Shown here: positions 24,541 to 37,383 of the stretch, in pieces
How the letters are laid out: each line of letters begins with the position of its first letter
Position numbering within the stretch: position 1 is the stretch's first letter
Assembly (NCBI GenBank): GCA_020631735.1
Contig: CM036215.1
Span: 14,534,346-14,598,345, forward strand
Length of the DNA: 64,000 nt
Reading direction: 5' to 3'
Source: Saccharum officinarum
Taxonomy: Eukaryota; Streptophyta; Magnoliopsida; Poales; Poaceae
Translations under genes and position numbers: made by a program
Notes under the pieces: generated by a model
What the model saw: only the letters and a program-made list of their open reading frames with translations
What the model was told of the DNA's origin: nothing
Databases searched by the model: none

Positions 24541-25506
24541 GCGTCCATGGCGCTCGGTGGACGGCGATAGAAGAGTTTGAGCCACGTGGCTGCAATCCAG
24601 GGGCCTTGGCCAGGGTTAAGGGCAATTTGAGTAGTGGGGTTCGAATTGGTGATGCTAAATCAGGGATTTGCAGGCGGTTGGGCAGTGCCAGGCTGTGGCA
24701 GTGCTCTTGCCACCTTGGTGAGGTCACGCGCGCGCTAGGCATGGCGGGATGGTGTGTGTGTGCGGCTGTCATGCGGGACCGGCTCGGTAGCTTGGCGCGC
24801 AAGGTGACCGGCAGGGGACAGGGGGAATCTCCCCTCGCCATTTGCGTGACCGTGTTTCCCCCTTTCGGTTTCGGTTCGGCCGTGACAGAGGAACGGCGGG
24901 CGGGAGGATAGTGATGACGATCGGGCCCCAGCTGGCAGTGACCGAAGACGGGGGAGCGGCTTCCTCCCGGGCCGTCTCGGCTTTGGCTGGGCCGGTCGTC
25001 TCCGCGGCCCGTCACGGTGGAATGGCCGCAGCTGCTGGGCTGGCCTGGCGAAGCGGCTGGGGTGAGCGGGCCAGATTCGGAAAATGGGCTTGGAGAGCTT
25101 TTCTCTTTTTCTAAATAAACTCCAAAGCTTTTCCATTTTATTTTCTTTTCTTCACTGATTTCTTTTGCTAAAAAAATAAATAAATAACTAAATAATTACC
25201 TCTTGGGTAAGCCCTAGTGGCGTCCACTAGAGGTCATTTATGGTTCCAATTATTTGTCATGGTTATAATTACTCATTTATTTAATTTAAGCAAATAAATG
25301 TGACCATTTTTATTTAACAAAACAAAGAACATAAGAAGCAACTCATGAATATATAATTAAATGCAACATGTAATTAACTAGACTAGGTGCTACTTGTGCA
25401 GCTAGGGTTGGTTTCCTATATGTCACTCATCAAACATTGGTTATTATTTTTTTAAAAAAATTTTGTGGTTGTGATTTTTGTTTCCTGGAAATTCTGGGTT
25501 GTTATA

Positions 25507-28481
25507 GTCCTTCCCCCTCACAGGAATCTCGTCCCGAGATTTAAGGTGTGGCATACCTTTCAAAGAGGTAGGGGTAAAGCATCCGAAGTTCGGACTCTTT
25601 CTCCCAAGTAGCTTCCCATTCTGTGTGGTTACTCCACTGAACCTTGCACATGGGTATCACTGTGCTTCTAGTTTCTTTCTCAGCTCTGTCTAAAATTAAG
25701 ATTAGGTGCTCCTTGTACTCCAAGGTGTCCTGGATATCCAGTGCTTCTGTGTGTACCTCTTATTCTGGCAACTGCAAGCACTTGCGTAGCTGAGATACGT
25801 GAAACACTAGGTGTACTCCTGTTAACTCCTCGGGCAACTCCACCTTGTATGCTAACTTGCCAATCCTCTAACCAATCCTGTAAGGTCCCACATACCTAGG
25901 TGCCAACTTTCCCTTCACATAAAATCTGATGGTACCTCGGAGTGGGGAGACTTTGAGATGGACATAGTCCCCGACCTAAAACTCGAGGTCTCTCCGACGG
26001 TTATCTGCATAACTCTTCTGTCGGCTTTGGGCAATCCTCAGGTTCTCTCGTACTTGGGCTACTCCTTCTTTGGCATCTTTGATCTTTGCGGGACCAAAGA
26101 ATGATCTCTCTCCCACTTCTGACCACATCAGAGGGGTTCTACACTTTCTGCCATACAAAGCCTCAAACGGTGACATCTTGAGACTAGCCTGGTAGCTGTT
26201 GTTGTAAGAGAACTCTGCGTGGGTCAAACTTTTCTCCCAATTGGTTCCATACTTTAGGACACATGCTCGGAGCATATCCTCCAAAATCTGATTAACTCTC
26301 TCTGTCTGACCATCTGTCTGTGGGTGGTATGTGGTACTGTAGTCAAGTCGAGTCCCTATAGCCTTGTGGAGACTCTTCCAGAACTTAGACACGTATTGCG
26401 TACCATGATCAGACACTATGCTAGTGGGGGCTCCGTGGAGTCTGAGAATGTGCTCGACGTACAGATCTGCTAGCTTCTCAACTCTGTAGTTAGCCCTCAC
26501 ATCTATGAAGTGAGCTACCTTGGTCAGTCGATCAACGATCACCCAAATCGAGTCATGGCCTTTAGGAGTTCGAGGTAAGCCTACTATAAAGTCCATGGAT
26601 ATGCTTTCCCATTTCCACACTGGAACGTCCAAGGGTTTAAGCAATCCGGCTGGTCTTTGATGCTCAGCCTTGACTCTATTGCAGATGTCACATCGCGCAA
26701 CATGCCCGACAATATCTGCCTTCATGTTCTTCCACCAGAACTGTTTCTTTAGATCAGCATACATTTTGGTGCTTCCCGGGTGAATACAATACTTGGAGTC
26801 ATGACCCTCATCCAAGATTTCTCGCCGCAAGGCGGAATTAGATGGTACACAGATTCTATCCTTGTACCAGTACACTCCTTGCTCATCCTCCCTAAACTCG
26901 GGGCACTTGCCCTTCTTCATGAGTTCTCGGATTTCCCAAATTTTAGGACACTCCAGTTGAGCATTGCGGATCCGATCCTTAAGGTTGTATTGCACTCGAA
27001 GCTCATTCAACATACCCCTGGGTAGGATTTCGAGACGAAGTTTGCCCATTTCCTGACATAGCTCAGGTGGTACGGCTTCCATGGACATATTGTGGTAATA
27101 GCTCTTTCGGCTCAAGGCATCAGCGACTACATTAGCCTTTCCCGGATGATAGTGAATCTCCAGGTCATAATCCTTTATAAGCTCAAGCCATCGGCGCTGT
27201 CTCATGTTTAGATCTTCTTGAGTGAAGAAGTACTTCAGGCTCTTGTGGTCGGTGTAGATATCACACTTATTTCCGATCAAGTAGTGCCTCCATATCTTTA
27301 GGGCATGCATGACAACAGCAAGCTCCAGATCATGGGTTGGGTAGCATTGCTCATGGTCCTTCAACTGTTGGGACGCATAGGCAATGACCCTTCCACTTTG
27401 CATCAGAACACAACCAAGTCCCTGTCCAGATGCATCACAATAGACCACGAAGTCTTTCTGGATATCGGGCAAGGCAAGAACAGGTGTGGTGGTAAGCTTC
27501 TGTTTCAGAGTCTGGAAGCTGTGCTCACACTCGGCCATCCATTCAAACTCATTAGTCTTCTTTAGCAGGTTAGTCATGGGCTTGGCTATCTTTGAGAAGT
27601 TCTCGATGAATCTACGATAGTACCCAGCTAAACCAAGAAAACTGCGGACATTGGTCACATTGTGGGGTTGTTCCCAGTCTTTCACAGCTTCAATTTTTGC
27701 GGGATCTATAGCAACTCCCTCAACAGTGTGTACATGACCAAGGAAAGCAACTTCTTCAAGCCAAAAGTCACATTTGCTGAACTTGGCATATAACTGATTT
27801 TGCCTCAACTTCTCCAAAACCACTCTCAAGTGTTGCTCATGTTCTTCGGCGGTGGAAGAATAGATAAGGATGTCATCAATGAACACCACTACAAACTTGT
27901 CCAGTTCATCCATGAATACCTTATTCATCATGTTCATGAAATAAGCTAGGGCATTAGTGAGTCCGAAGGACACCACTATGAACTCATATTGCCCGTATCT
28001 GGTGACAAAAGTTGTCTTAGGAATGTCATCGGGTCTGATTTTCATCTGATGATACCCAGACCTGAGATCGATCTTAGAAAAGAACTTAGCATCTTTCAGC
28101 TGATCTAGGAGATCATCGATCCTGGGCAGAGGATATTTGTTTTTGACTGTTACGGCATTCAAGTTCCAATAGTCAATGCACATCCTTATGGATCCATCCT
28201 TCTTTTTCATGAACAAAATAGGGGAACCCCAGGGTGAAGCACTGGGTCTGATGTATCCCTTATCTGACAACTCCTTGAGTTGCTTCTTTAGCTCCTCTAG
28301 CTCATCGACTGACATGCGGTAGGGCCTTTTAGCAATAGGACCGGTACCAGGCAGAAGGTCAATCACAAACTCCACATCCCGATCAGGTGCATGCCTGGCA
28401 ACTCTTCAGGGAACACGTCAGGGTACTCATTCACACGGGTACCTCCTCGATTGTCTTGGCCTCTAGGGCACACAAACTTAG
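25507..28481 (-). pseudogene. Chromovirus pol, internal copy 1 (RT-RNaseH-integrase-chromodomain), truncated by gap
   Basis: The largest open frame is 25976-28375 (799 codons). Reading 5' to 3' on the minus strand: reverse transcriptase with [12 protein letters not shown] and [10 protein letters not shown], RNase H with a [10 protein letters not shown] start and the YTDHKSLK motif, integrase with its HHCC zinc motif (H-PGST, CDICN) and the D,D,E core from [11 protein letters not shown] onward. The frame then meets three nonsense codons that all look like C-to-T changes, before a tail with FHVSQLRKCL and a chromodomain-like segment (CKVQWSNHTEWEATWE) ending at 25541. This order, pol with a C-terminal chromodomain, marks a Ty3/gypsy chromovirus of the Tekay type. 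Gag, protease and primer site are missing because the N gap cuts the element. Small indels appear in the last 100 bases before the gap. Confidence 0.9.
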
Positions 28482-28581
28482 NNNNNNNNNNNNNNNNNNN
28501 NNNNNNNNNNNNNNNNNNNNNNNNNNNNNNNNNNNNNNNNNNNNNNNNNNNNNNNNNNNNNNNNNNNNNNNNNNNNNNNNN
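28482..28581. other. Scaffold gap of exactly 100 N
   Basis: The left flank is inside pol and the right flank is about 410 bp inside an LTR, so the join is not a biological junction. Confidence 0.99.
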
Positions 28582-31500
28582 TACCTACTTAGGCTGTGGG
28601 TTTCCTATGCAAGTAGTTAATATTTTAATAAGATATTCCTCAGTTTTTATCTCATCTTAGTCACACATTTTCCAATCCCACCACACACAACACATCTCAT
28701 CTCACTCTCTCTCTAGGCGACGAGATTGACTCCCGCTCAGATCTCGTCTCAACGGCCAAAGCCGGAATCCGACACAGAACCCGGGGAAGGTAGAAAGGAC
28801 TCCTCTCATCTAATCAAGTGAAGCGTAGGTCATGGGAATGTCCATATCCGCGGACGCGGCTATACGTATAGATCGATCAACTCTGCAGAGCGTGTACACC
28901 TGGTAATCCACAAGATCGCCATCCTCGACGATCCGGCTCGTCTAGGCTGATTCCAACTGCCTTCCAACCGGTACAGTACCACCCTACCACTCAGCCCTGG
29001 GCCACCCCGGCATCCACCGAAACGCTGAGACTGTGAGACGTAGTACCGGGCCCCAGGGTCACTACGCTGTCTTAGGAGGGTGTGGGTCCCCATGCCCGTA
29101 CCTCCCTACACTATCACCTTCCAACCTAGTAGTAGTGGTACCGCCCTAGTCAGTCGGGTAATCGTCTCCGCCCATCGGGAGCGAGTGCGGTGTGCACGAA
29201 GGTCCCATGGTTCCGGTTCTCAAGACATACCAGTCCTTAAGGTGACCAGACAGGATGTCTTCTCAAGGGGAGACACCGTCTTCCCCGTGCCACGACAGCA
29301 CCTCCACCAGGGATAACCAACACCCCAGTTCACCTCTCAAATATACCCGCCACAGGTATCTCTCGTGAGGGATGCCCAGGTCGCACCCCTCCAGCAAGAC
29401 TTGCCCCAAAGACTCGTCGTAGGATCCTGTCCGATCGACTCAACCCTCACCACTCACCCAAGACGCACGCCAAGATCTCCCAGTTCTTTAGTCAGGTTTA
29501 TCAAGTTCTTGGCACTATGTGCCTTATACATATACGTCTCTCTCTCTCACCGGCATCACATCACAGATATAATGCGAGTAAGAGCAAAAGCAGTAATATG
29601 TAACATGCGAGCATCTAACCTAACAGCAGGGTGAGCAGGAGTAAGGTTACGACAAGGTAAAAGGCTCAAAGTAAAGCATCTACCATGCAGCCTATCATCA
29701 ATAATAAAGTACAAAAATAAAGCGCTAGCAATTCTATATTTGCATGCGTAATAGGTTCTACGGAGATGGGTGGGGCGTGGCACCTGGCAGGTCGTCACCC
29801 AAGTCCTCGCTGTAGTCGGGGTCGTACTCCTCAGTCGGCAGGTCCTCCGGCTCTGTTAAACGTAACGTAGAGCCGCATTAACGACTCCTATAGAGGTGCA
29901 CAAAGAAGCAACAGAAATTCAAAAGATCCAAATGCACTCAAACATAAGCCTAAGATGTAGAGCTCATTTTAAGAAAAATTTAGAAACTGGTTTGGTATTT
30001 TTCTGAGTTGAAATGAATAAGTTATGAATTTCTAAAGATTAAATGATTTTCTGAAAAAGAAAAAGAAAAGGAAAAAATCAGGCAGCGACACGTGTCACGC
30101 TCTGATTGGCGAAACCGATCGAGTCACTGACAGGTGGGCCCGTTTGACTGGTCATCGGTCAACGGTCAATGGTCACTCTGACCGGGCCGAGACCGGGCCT
30201 CGGTGGGCCTGGGCTGGGCCGGATATGGGCCGAACTGGGCCGGGCTGGGCCCGCCACGTGTCAGACGCTGGTGCGGCCACGTCGCCCATTCGGATTCGCA
30301 AACGGGCTCGGGCTGGTGAGCTCGGCTCACGGTGGTCTCGTGCGGGCGGTCCACGGGTCTTGAACGCGGTCCACGGTGGACCCGGTCCATCCCCTCCTCT
30401 CCCCTCTCGGCTCACGGTGCACCGAGTGCACCTAGCCGCTCCTCTCCTCTCTTGCTTGTTTCTTCTTTTCTCCGGCCGCGCTCTTCACCGGCGGCGAGCG
30501 ACCGGGCTCGTGCTTTGGAGTCTCACAGGCAGAGCTAGTAGGCTCTAAAGCATCGCGTGATCCCATGGAACTTGATGGAGGGTCATCGGTGCGGATTAAA
30601 GTGCTTAGAGGGCGTGTCTGCGCGGTGGCGGCTCGGCCGGTGTGGTGAACGGCGGCGAGACTTCCATGGCCAACCCGAGGTTCAAATTGGCTCTGGGATC
30701 CTCAATTGGACTTCTCCGCGGGGTGCTAGGGCCGCTGTTGTCAACTCATCTACGCGGTAGAGCACGCGTCCACGGTTGGGTGAGCGGCGGCTCTCAGCAC
30801 CTCCCCTGTTTCCGGCCGCGCTCCCGTGCACGCTGCCGTCGGCATGCAGCTACAAACGGCTTCCTCGGTGCTCCTCTTCCCTCCTTGATGCGCACGGTGT
30901 GTCCCTTGCCAAGGCAAATCGATCTAGCTCCTTCCCTCCCCTCTATCGGCTTGGCTGGAGGAACAACCTCGACATGTCTTGGTCCGGCCATGGCGACCAT
31001 GTGCGGAGCATCGGCATGCCGCGGCCGATACGTGTCTATGTGCTCGGCCAGGCCATCAAGCGTGCGCACCACGTGTGCGTATGCGTGCGATCAACGCATG
31101 TGGGTCGTGATTCTGCCTAGATGGTCCACGGAGCTAAGGCTAGATGGTGCCGTGACGAGTTCAACCGCGGCGAGTGAGGTGGGATGGTGAGCTCACGTAG
31201 GTGGCGATGGCGAAGGATATCGGTGCAGGCGAGTTGGAGCGGTGAAGATCGGTGGCCGTGCAGTGCAGTCCGGTGGTGGAGAGGAGGTCGCGTCTCCCTC
31301 CTCGGTGCGCTCGACAACGGCGGCGTCCGCTTCGGGTTCCCGGCTTCTTCCCTCTGCTTCTCCTTCTCTTCCCCCTTTTCTTTTCTCCAGTGGTGTGGTG
31401 TGAGCGTGTGCCACCAAGGCGGCAGCGAGTGGAGAGGGAGAGGCTAGGACGCCGGAGTCACCGTTTTATAGAGGAGCATCCATGGCGCTCGGTGGACGGC

Positions 31501-32428
31501 GATAGAAGAGTTCGAGCCACGTGGCTGCAATCCAGGGGGCCTTGGCCGGGTTAAGGCAATTTGAGTAGTGGGGTTCGAATTGGTGATGCTAATCAGGGAT
31601 TTGCAGGCGGTTGGGCAGTGCCAGGCTGTGGCAGTGCTCTGCCACCATGGTGAGGTCACGCGCGCGCTAGGCATGGCGGATGGTGTGGTGTGTGTGCGGC
31701 TGTCGTGCGGGACCGGCTCGGTAGCTTGGCGCGCAAGGTGCCCAGGGGACAGGGGGAATCTCCCCTCGCCATTTGCGTGACCGTGTCCCCTTTCGGTTTC
31801 GGTTCGGCCGTGACAGAGGAACGGCGGGCGGGAGGATAGTGATGACGATCGGGCCCCAGCTGGCAGTGACCGAAGACGGGGGAGCGGCTTCCTCCCGGGC
31901 CGTCTCGGCTTTGGCTGGGCCGGTCGTCTCCGCGCGCCCGTCGCGGTGGAATGGCCGCGGCTGCTGGGCTGGCCTGGCGAAGCGGCTGGGGTGAGCGGGC
32001 CGGATTCGGAAAATGGGCTTGGAGAGCTTTCTTTTTCTAAATAAACTCCAAAGCTTTTCCATTTTATTTTCTTTCTTCACAGATTTCTTTTGCTAAAAAA
32101 AATAAATAAATAACTAAATAATTACCTCTTGGGTAAGCCTAGTGGCGTCCACTAGAGGTCATTTGTGGTTCCAATTATTTGTCACGGTTATAATTACTCA
32201 TTTATTTAATTTAAGCAATAAATGTGACCATTTTTATTTAACAAACAAAGAACATAAGAAGCAACTCATGAATATATAATTAAATGCAACATGTAATTAA
32301 CTAGACTAGGTGCTACTTGTGCAGCTAGGGTTGGTTTCCTATATGTCACTCATCAAACATTGGTTATTATTTTTTTAAAAAAATTTGTGGTTGTGATTTT
32401 TGTTTCCTGGAAATTCTGGGTTGTTACA
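28582..32428 (-). mobile_element. Tekay-like chromovirus LTR 2 (first ~410 bp missing)
   Basis: Aligns to 21622-25506 and to 39345-43210. Ends GGGTTGTTACA at 32428 and is followed by the polypurine tract, so it is a 3' LTR of the internal copy at 32429-38935. Compared with both other LTRs it has many single-base losses, especially in G and C runs and doublets between about 30570 and 31800. This resembles uncorrected long-read sequence. It also has true substitutions relative to LTR 1. Confidence 0.9.
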
Positions 32429-32440
32429 GTCCTCCCCCTC
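32429..32440 (-). promoter_or_regulatory. Polypurine tract of the chromovirus
   Basis: Minus strand GAGGGGGAGGAC directly before the LTR start TGTAACAACCC. This is the plus-strand DNA primer in reverse transcription. The same tract borders LTR 1 at about 25507-25519. Confidence 0.8.
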
Positions 32441-32461
32441 ACAGGAATCTCGTCCCGAGAT

Positions 32462-35400
32462 TTAAGGTGTGGCATACCTTTCAAAGAGGTAGGGGTAAAG
32501 CATCCGAAGTTCGGACTCTTTCTCCCAAGTAGCTTCCCGTTCTGTGTGGTTACTCCACTGAACCTTGCACATGGGTATCACTGTGCTTCTAGTTTCTTTC
32601 TCAGCTCTGTCTAAAATTAAGATTGGGTGCTCCTTGTACTCCAAGGTGTCCTGGATATCCAGTGCTTCTGTGTGTACCTCTTGTTCTGGCAACTGCAAGC
32701 ACTTGCGTAGCTGAGATACGTGAAACACTGGGTGTACTCCTGTTAACTCCTCGGGCAACTCCACCTTGTATGCTAACTTGCCAATCCTCTGACCAATCCT
32801 GTAAGGTCCCACATACCTAGGTGCCAACTTTCCCTTCACATGAAATCTGATGGTACCTCGGAGTGGGGAGACTTTGAGATAGACATAGTCCCCGACCTGA
32901 AACTCGAGGTCTCTCCGACGGTTATCTGCATAACTCTTCTGTCGGCTTTGGGCAATCCTCAGGTTCTCTCGTACTTGGGCTACTCCTTCTTCGGCATCTT
33001 TGATCTTTGCGGGACCAAAGAATGATCTCTCTCCCACTTCTGACCACATCAGAGGGGTTCTACACTTTCTGCCATACAAAGCCTCAAACGGTGACATCTT
33101 GAGACTAGCCTGGTAGCTGTTGTTGTAAGAGAACTCTGCGTGGGTCAAACTTTTCTCCCAATTGGTTCCATACTTCAAGACACAAGCTCGGAGCATATCC
33201 TCCAAAATCTGATTAACTCTCTCTGTCTGACCATCTGTCTGTGGGTGGTATGCGGTACTGTAGTCAAGTCGAGTCCCTATAGCCTTGTGGAGACTCTTCC
33301 AGAACTTGGACACGTATTGCGTACCACGATCAGACACTATGCTAGTGGGGGCTCCGTGGAGTCTGAGAATGTGCTCGACGTACAGATCTGCTAGCTTCTC
33401 AACTCTGTAGTTAGCCCTCACAGCTATGAAGTGAGCTACCTTGGTCAGTCGGTCAACGATCACCCAAATCGAGTCATGGCCTTTAGGAGTTCGAGGTAAG
33501 CCTACTATAAAGTCCATGGATATGCTTTCCCATTTCCACACCGGAACGTCCAAGGGTTTAAGCAATCCGGCTGGTCTTTGATGCTCAGCCTTGACTCTAT
33601 TGCAGATGTCGCATCGCGCGACATGCCCGGCAATATCTGCCTTCATGTTCTTCCACCAGAACTGTTTCTTTAGATCAGCATACATTTTGGTGCTTCCCGG
33701 GTGAATACAATACTTGGAGTCATGACCCTCATCCAAGATTTCTCGCCGCAAGGCGGAATTAGACGGTACACAGATTCTATCCTTGTACCAGTACACTCCT
33801 TGCTCATCCTCCCTAAACTCGGGCACTTGCCCTTCTTCATGAGTTCTCGGATTTCCCAAATTTTAGGACACTCCAGTTGAGCATTGCGGATCCGATCCTT
33901 AAGGTTGTATTGCACTCGAAGCTCGTTCAACATACCCCTGGGTAGGATTTCGAGACGAAGTTGCCCATTTCCTGACATAGCTCAGGTGGTACGGCTTCCA
34001 TGGACAGATTGTGGCAATAGCTCTTTCGGCTCAAGGCATCAGCGACTACATTAGCCTTTCCCGGATGATAGTGAATCTCCAGGTCATAATCCTTTATAAG
34101 CTCAAGCCATCGGCGCTGTCTCATGTTTAGATCTTCTTGAGTGAAGAAGTACTTCAGGCTCTTGTGGTCGGTGTAGATATCACACTTATTTCCGATCAAG
34201 TAGTGCCTCCATATCTTTAGGGCATGCACGACAACAGCAAGCTCCAGATCATGGGTTGGGTAGCTTGCTCATGGTCCTTCAACTGTCGGGACGCATAGGC
34301 AATGACCCTTCCACTTTGCATCAGAACACAACCAAGTCCCTGTCCAGATGCATCACAATAGACCACGAAGTCTTTCTGGATATCGGGCAAGGCAAGAACA
34401 GGTGTGGTGGTAAGCTTCTGTTTCAGAGTCTGGAAGCTGTGCTCGCACTCGGCCATCCATTCAAACTCATTAGTCTTCTTTAGCAGGTTAGTCATGGGCT
34501 TGGCTATCTTTGAGAAGTTCTCGATGAATCTGCGATAGTACCCAGCTAAACCAAGAAAACTGCGGACATGGTCACATTGCGGGGTTGTTCCCACTCTTTC
34601 ACAGCTTCAATTTTTGCGGGATCTACAGCAACTCCCTCAACAGTGAGTACATGACCAAGGAAAGCAACTTCTTCAAGCCAAAAGTCACATTTGCTGAACT
34701 TGGCATATAGCTGATTTTGCCTCAACTTCTCCAAAACCACTCTCAAGTGTTGCTCATGTTCTTCGGCGGTGGAAGAATAGATAAGGATGTCATCAATGAA
34801 CACCACTACAAACTTGTCCAGTTCATCCATGAATACCTTATTCATCATGTTCATGAAATAAGCCGGGGCATTAGTGAGTCCGAAGGACACCACTGTGAAC
34901 TCATATTGCCCGTATCTGGTGACAAAAGCTGTCTTAGGAATGTCGTCGGGTCTGATTTTCATCTGATGATACCCAGACCTGAGATCGATCTTAGAAAAGA
35001 ACTTAGCATCTTTCAGCTGATCTAGGAGATCATCGATCCTGGGCAGAGGATATTTGTTTTTGACTGTTACGGCATTCAAGTTCCGATAGTCAATGCACAT
35101 CCTCATGGATCCATCCTTCTTTTTCACGAACAAAATAGGGGAACCCCAGGGTGAAGCACTGGGTCTGATGTATCCCTTATCTGACAACTCCTTGAGTTGC
35201 TTCTTTAGCTCCTCTAGCTCATCGACTGACATGCGGTAGGGCCTTTTAGCAATAGGACCGGTACCAGGCAGAAGGTCAATCACAAACTCCACATCCCGAT
35301 CAGGTGGCATGCCTGGCAACTCTTCAGGGAACACGTCAGGGTACTCATTCACAACGGGTACCTCCTCGATTGTCTTGGCCTCTAGGGCACACAACTTAGA

Positions 35401-35812
35401 GACTGTTTTTCCCTGATTTGGCTTACAGCGGATTATGTGTCCACTTGAGTGTGTGATCTCCACATACCTTGGTGAACAAGATATCACTCCTTTATGTTGT
35501 GTCAACCAATCCATTCCCAGTATGACATCTAGTCCCTCAGATGGAAGTAAGGTGAGATCGGCTAGAAAAGGGTAGCCCTCAATGGTGATACTCACCCTGA
35601 CATCTCTTGGTGCATAAAATGCGACCCAAAGGTGAACTAGTATCAATGGGCTCCTTGCGGGGAGTCACAGGTATGCTATGTTCTCGTGCAAACTTAGTGG
35701 AAATGTAAGAACAAGTAGCTCCTGAATCAAACAAGACTGAAGCTATAACTCCCTGTACCAAAAACATACCGTACACCACGTCGGGAGCGTCCTGGGCGTC
35801 CTCCGCGGTCAT
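32462..35812 (-). pseudogene. Chromovirus protease-pol, internal copy 2, frameshifted
   Basis: Contains the whole pol in five or six frame segments: 35579-35812 (aspartic protease, VLFDSGATCSYIS), 34546-35646 ([10 protein letters not shown], reverse transcriptase, FIDDILIYS), 34217-34594, 33927-34229, 33670-33978 and 32462-33859 (integrase, then the FHVSQLRKCL linker and chromodomain-like end). The breaks near 34568, 34264, 33961 and 33822 are each a single base missing relative to internal copy 1, mostly in a short run of one base. Unlike copy 1, the integrase-to-chromodomain part is free of nonsense codons. So damage here is indels, and in copy 1 it is transitions. Confidence 0.9.
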
Positions 35813-35899
35813 GTGGTTGAGACGACTGCGGACAGCCCCAGCAACGTTCTTGCGCGGAGTAGCAGGTGTAGCAGCCTGTCTTGTCTGGGTCGAAGCAGG

Positions 35900-37044
35900 C
35901 AGTGTGCCTTTCTTGACAGGGCACTCAGCGATCTTGTGACCGGGCTAGCCACAATCGAAGCAGGTGAAGGGCACGCTACCTGTGGAGGTAGGCGTAGCAG
36001 TCCTCCACGTGCCAGCTCCCTGAGTGGGGCAATTTGGAGCGGGTCGGCTCTGAGCGGGGCGGTGGTAGTTGGCGGTGTAGGTACCACCTCCACGGCTCGG
36101 AGCGGTCACTGCCCCCTGAGTATAGCGAGAGCGGGGCGGAGGAAGCACGTGAGCACGTGGCCTCTACGGAGCCGGGCCACGAGTGGAACTCTCGAACCGG
36201 CGCTTCTTCTCCTTGTGGAGGGCGTCTGCCTCCAGACGGTCCCTCTCCATCTCCAGCACCTTGTTGACCATCTCACGAAGGGTGCGACAAGATGACCCGA
36301 GCGAGCCACCTTGAGACGAGAGTTTAGCCCCTTCTTGAAACAGTACATCTTCTTCTTTTCGGTATCGGTCTCACCTAGAGCATACCTCATCATGCGGGTG
36401 AAACGAGTAGTGTACTCCTGAACCTTCTGGGAGCCTTGGGAAATGTTGCGAAACTCCTCTACCTTGGCATCCATGACGCCCTCAAGCACGTGTTGCTCAC
36501 GAAAAACCTCGGCGAACTCCTCCCAAGAGATACTCCCTGGGTCCTCGTGGGCGTCGCAGTAGCTGTCCCACCATGCGCGTGCAGCGCCGGTGAGCTGGTG
36601 GGCGGCTACCCCCACACACTCCTCGTCAGTGCAGGTGGTGAGGTCCAGCTTCTTTTCCATCTCACGGAGCCAGTCCTCAGCGGCGATGGGGTCATCATCG
36701 GCGGTGTCGAAAGTAGGAGGCCTCAGCTTGAGAAAACCCTCCAACTTCTGCTGGAAGTCATTGGGAGGACCCCCGTGGCGGTGAAGCATTCCTTGAGCCA
36801 GTGTCTCCAAGAGGCGGGTTTGGTGGTCCATCACCTCCGCCAACTGTGGTGGTGGCGGCGGTGGTGCTTCTTCTCCAAGATGCTGGGCGGCACCCGCCCC
36901 CAGTGCAGGCTCCTCTGGTGCAGGCTCCTCCCCAACACCGAAGGGGACTCCCCGGTCTCCTCCACGGCCTCGACCACGACCACGGGCCATAGGCGCGGGG
37001 GAAAGCGAGCGGTTGTTCAGACGAGCGGATCGGTGGCAAGACAT
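35900..37044 (-). pseudogene. Chromovirus gag
   Basis: Capsid precursor on the minus strand. The likely start is the ATG at 36990 (MARGRGRGRGG), with another ATG at 37044. A Pro-rich spacer is followed by the retrotransposon gag domain (DWLREMEKKL, WWDSYC, FREQHV, VQEYTTRFTRMMRYA) down to about 36300, where the frame shifts. The nucleocapsid zinc knuckle FDCG-x-PGHKIAECPVK lies at about 35910-35957 and contains a TAG between its second cysteine and the PGH, again a C-to-T type change. Just downstream is the protease at 35812. Confidence 0.88.
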
Positions 37045-37383
37045 CTCTCTGCAGGGTCAGATCGTTGTTTAACACACACATTTTTTTTGATGCATGGTTA
37101 AGCGATTTATCAATTTAAAAAGAGATAGCTATCCAACACTCATACAAAGATGCAATAAGAACCATAAGATGCAATAAGATCCAAAACATTCATTACATTA
37201 ATTTATTACATAGCGATATCTCCAGTAGCTACACTGACAGATTCGCGGGAATCGTGCTACTCGCAGGCAGCTCCAAAAGTGGGACATCCTACATTACTCC
37301 TTAAGTGCATCATTATAACTCTGGCCACACAGGGCTCAACATGTCTACTACTACCTTATTACATGATTATGTGAAAAAGGTGA
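37045..37383. other. Chromovirus spacer between ORF0 and gag
   Basis: About 340 bp of AT-rich sequence with no coding signal; probably gag leader sequence. Confidence 0.6.

Larger units (their letters stand above)
21214..25506 (-). mobile_element. Tekay-like chromovirus LTR 1 (3' LTR position)
   Basis: About 4.3 kb. In plus reading it starts TGAAACGTCC at 21214, next to the TSD GTTTG, and ends GGGTTGTTATA at 25506, so on the minus strand it starts TATAACAACCC, a C-to-T-decayed form of TGTAACAACCC. It shares nearly its full length with 28582-32428 and 38936-43210. It holds a TATA box on the minus strand (24527-24540) and two acidic mini-exons (22826-22894, 21471-21517). Many differences from the other LTRs are G/A or C/T, as expected from methylated DNA. 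Confidence 0.92.

Noticed and set aside
23178..25136. Open frames in the GC-rich part of the chromovirus LTRs
   Set aside because: Not kept in the same frame between LTR 1, LTR 2 and LTR 3, and compositional in both directions.
26780..27565. Plus-strand frames opposite pol (also 32360-35025)
   Set aside because: Antisense to intact reverse transcriptase, RNase H and integrase motifs.
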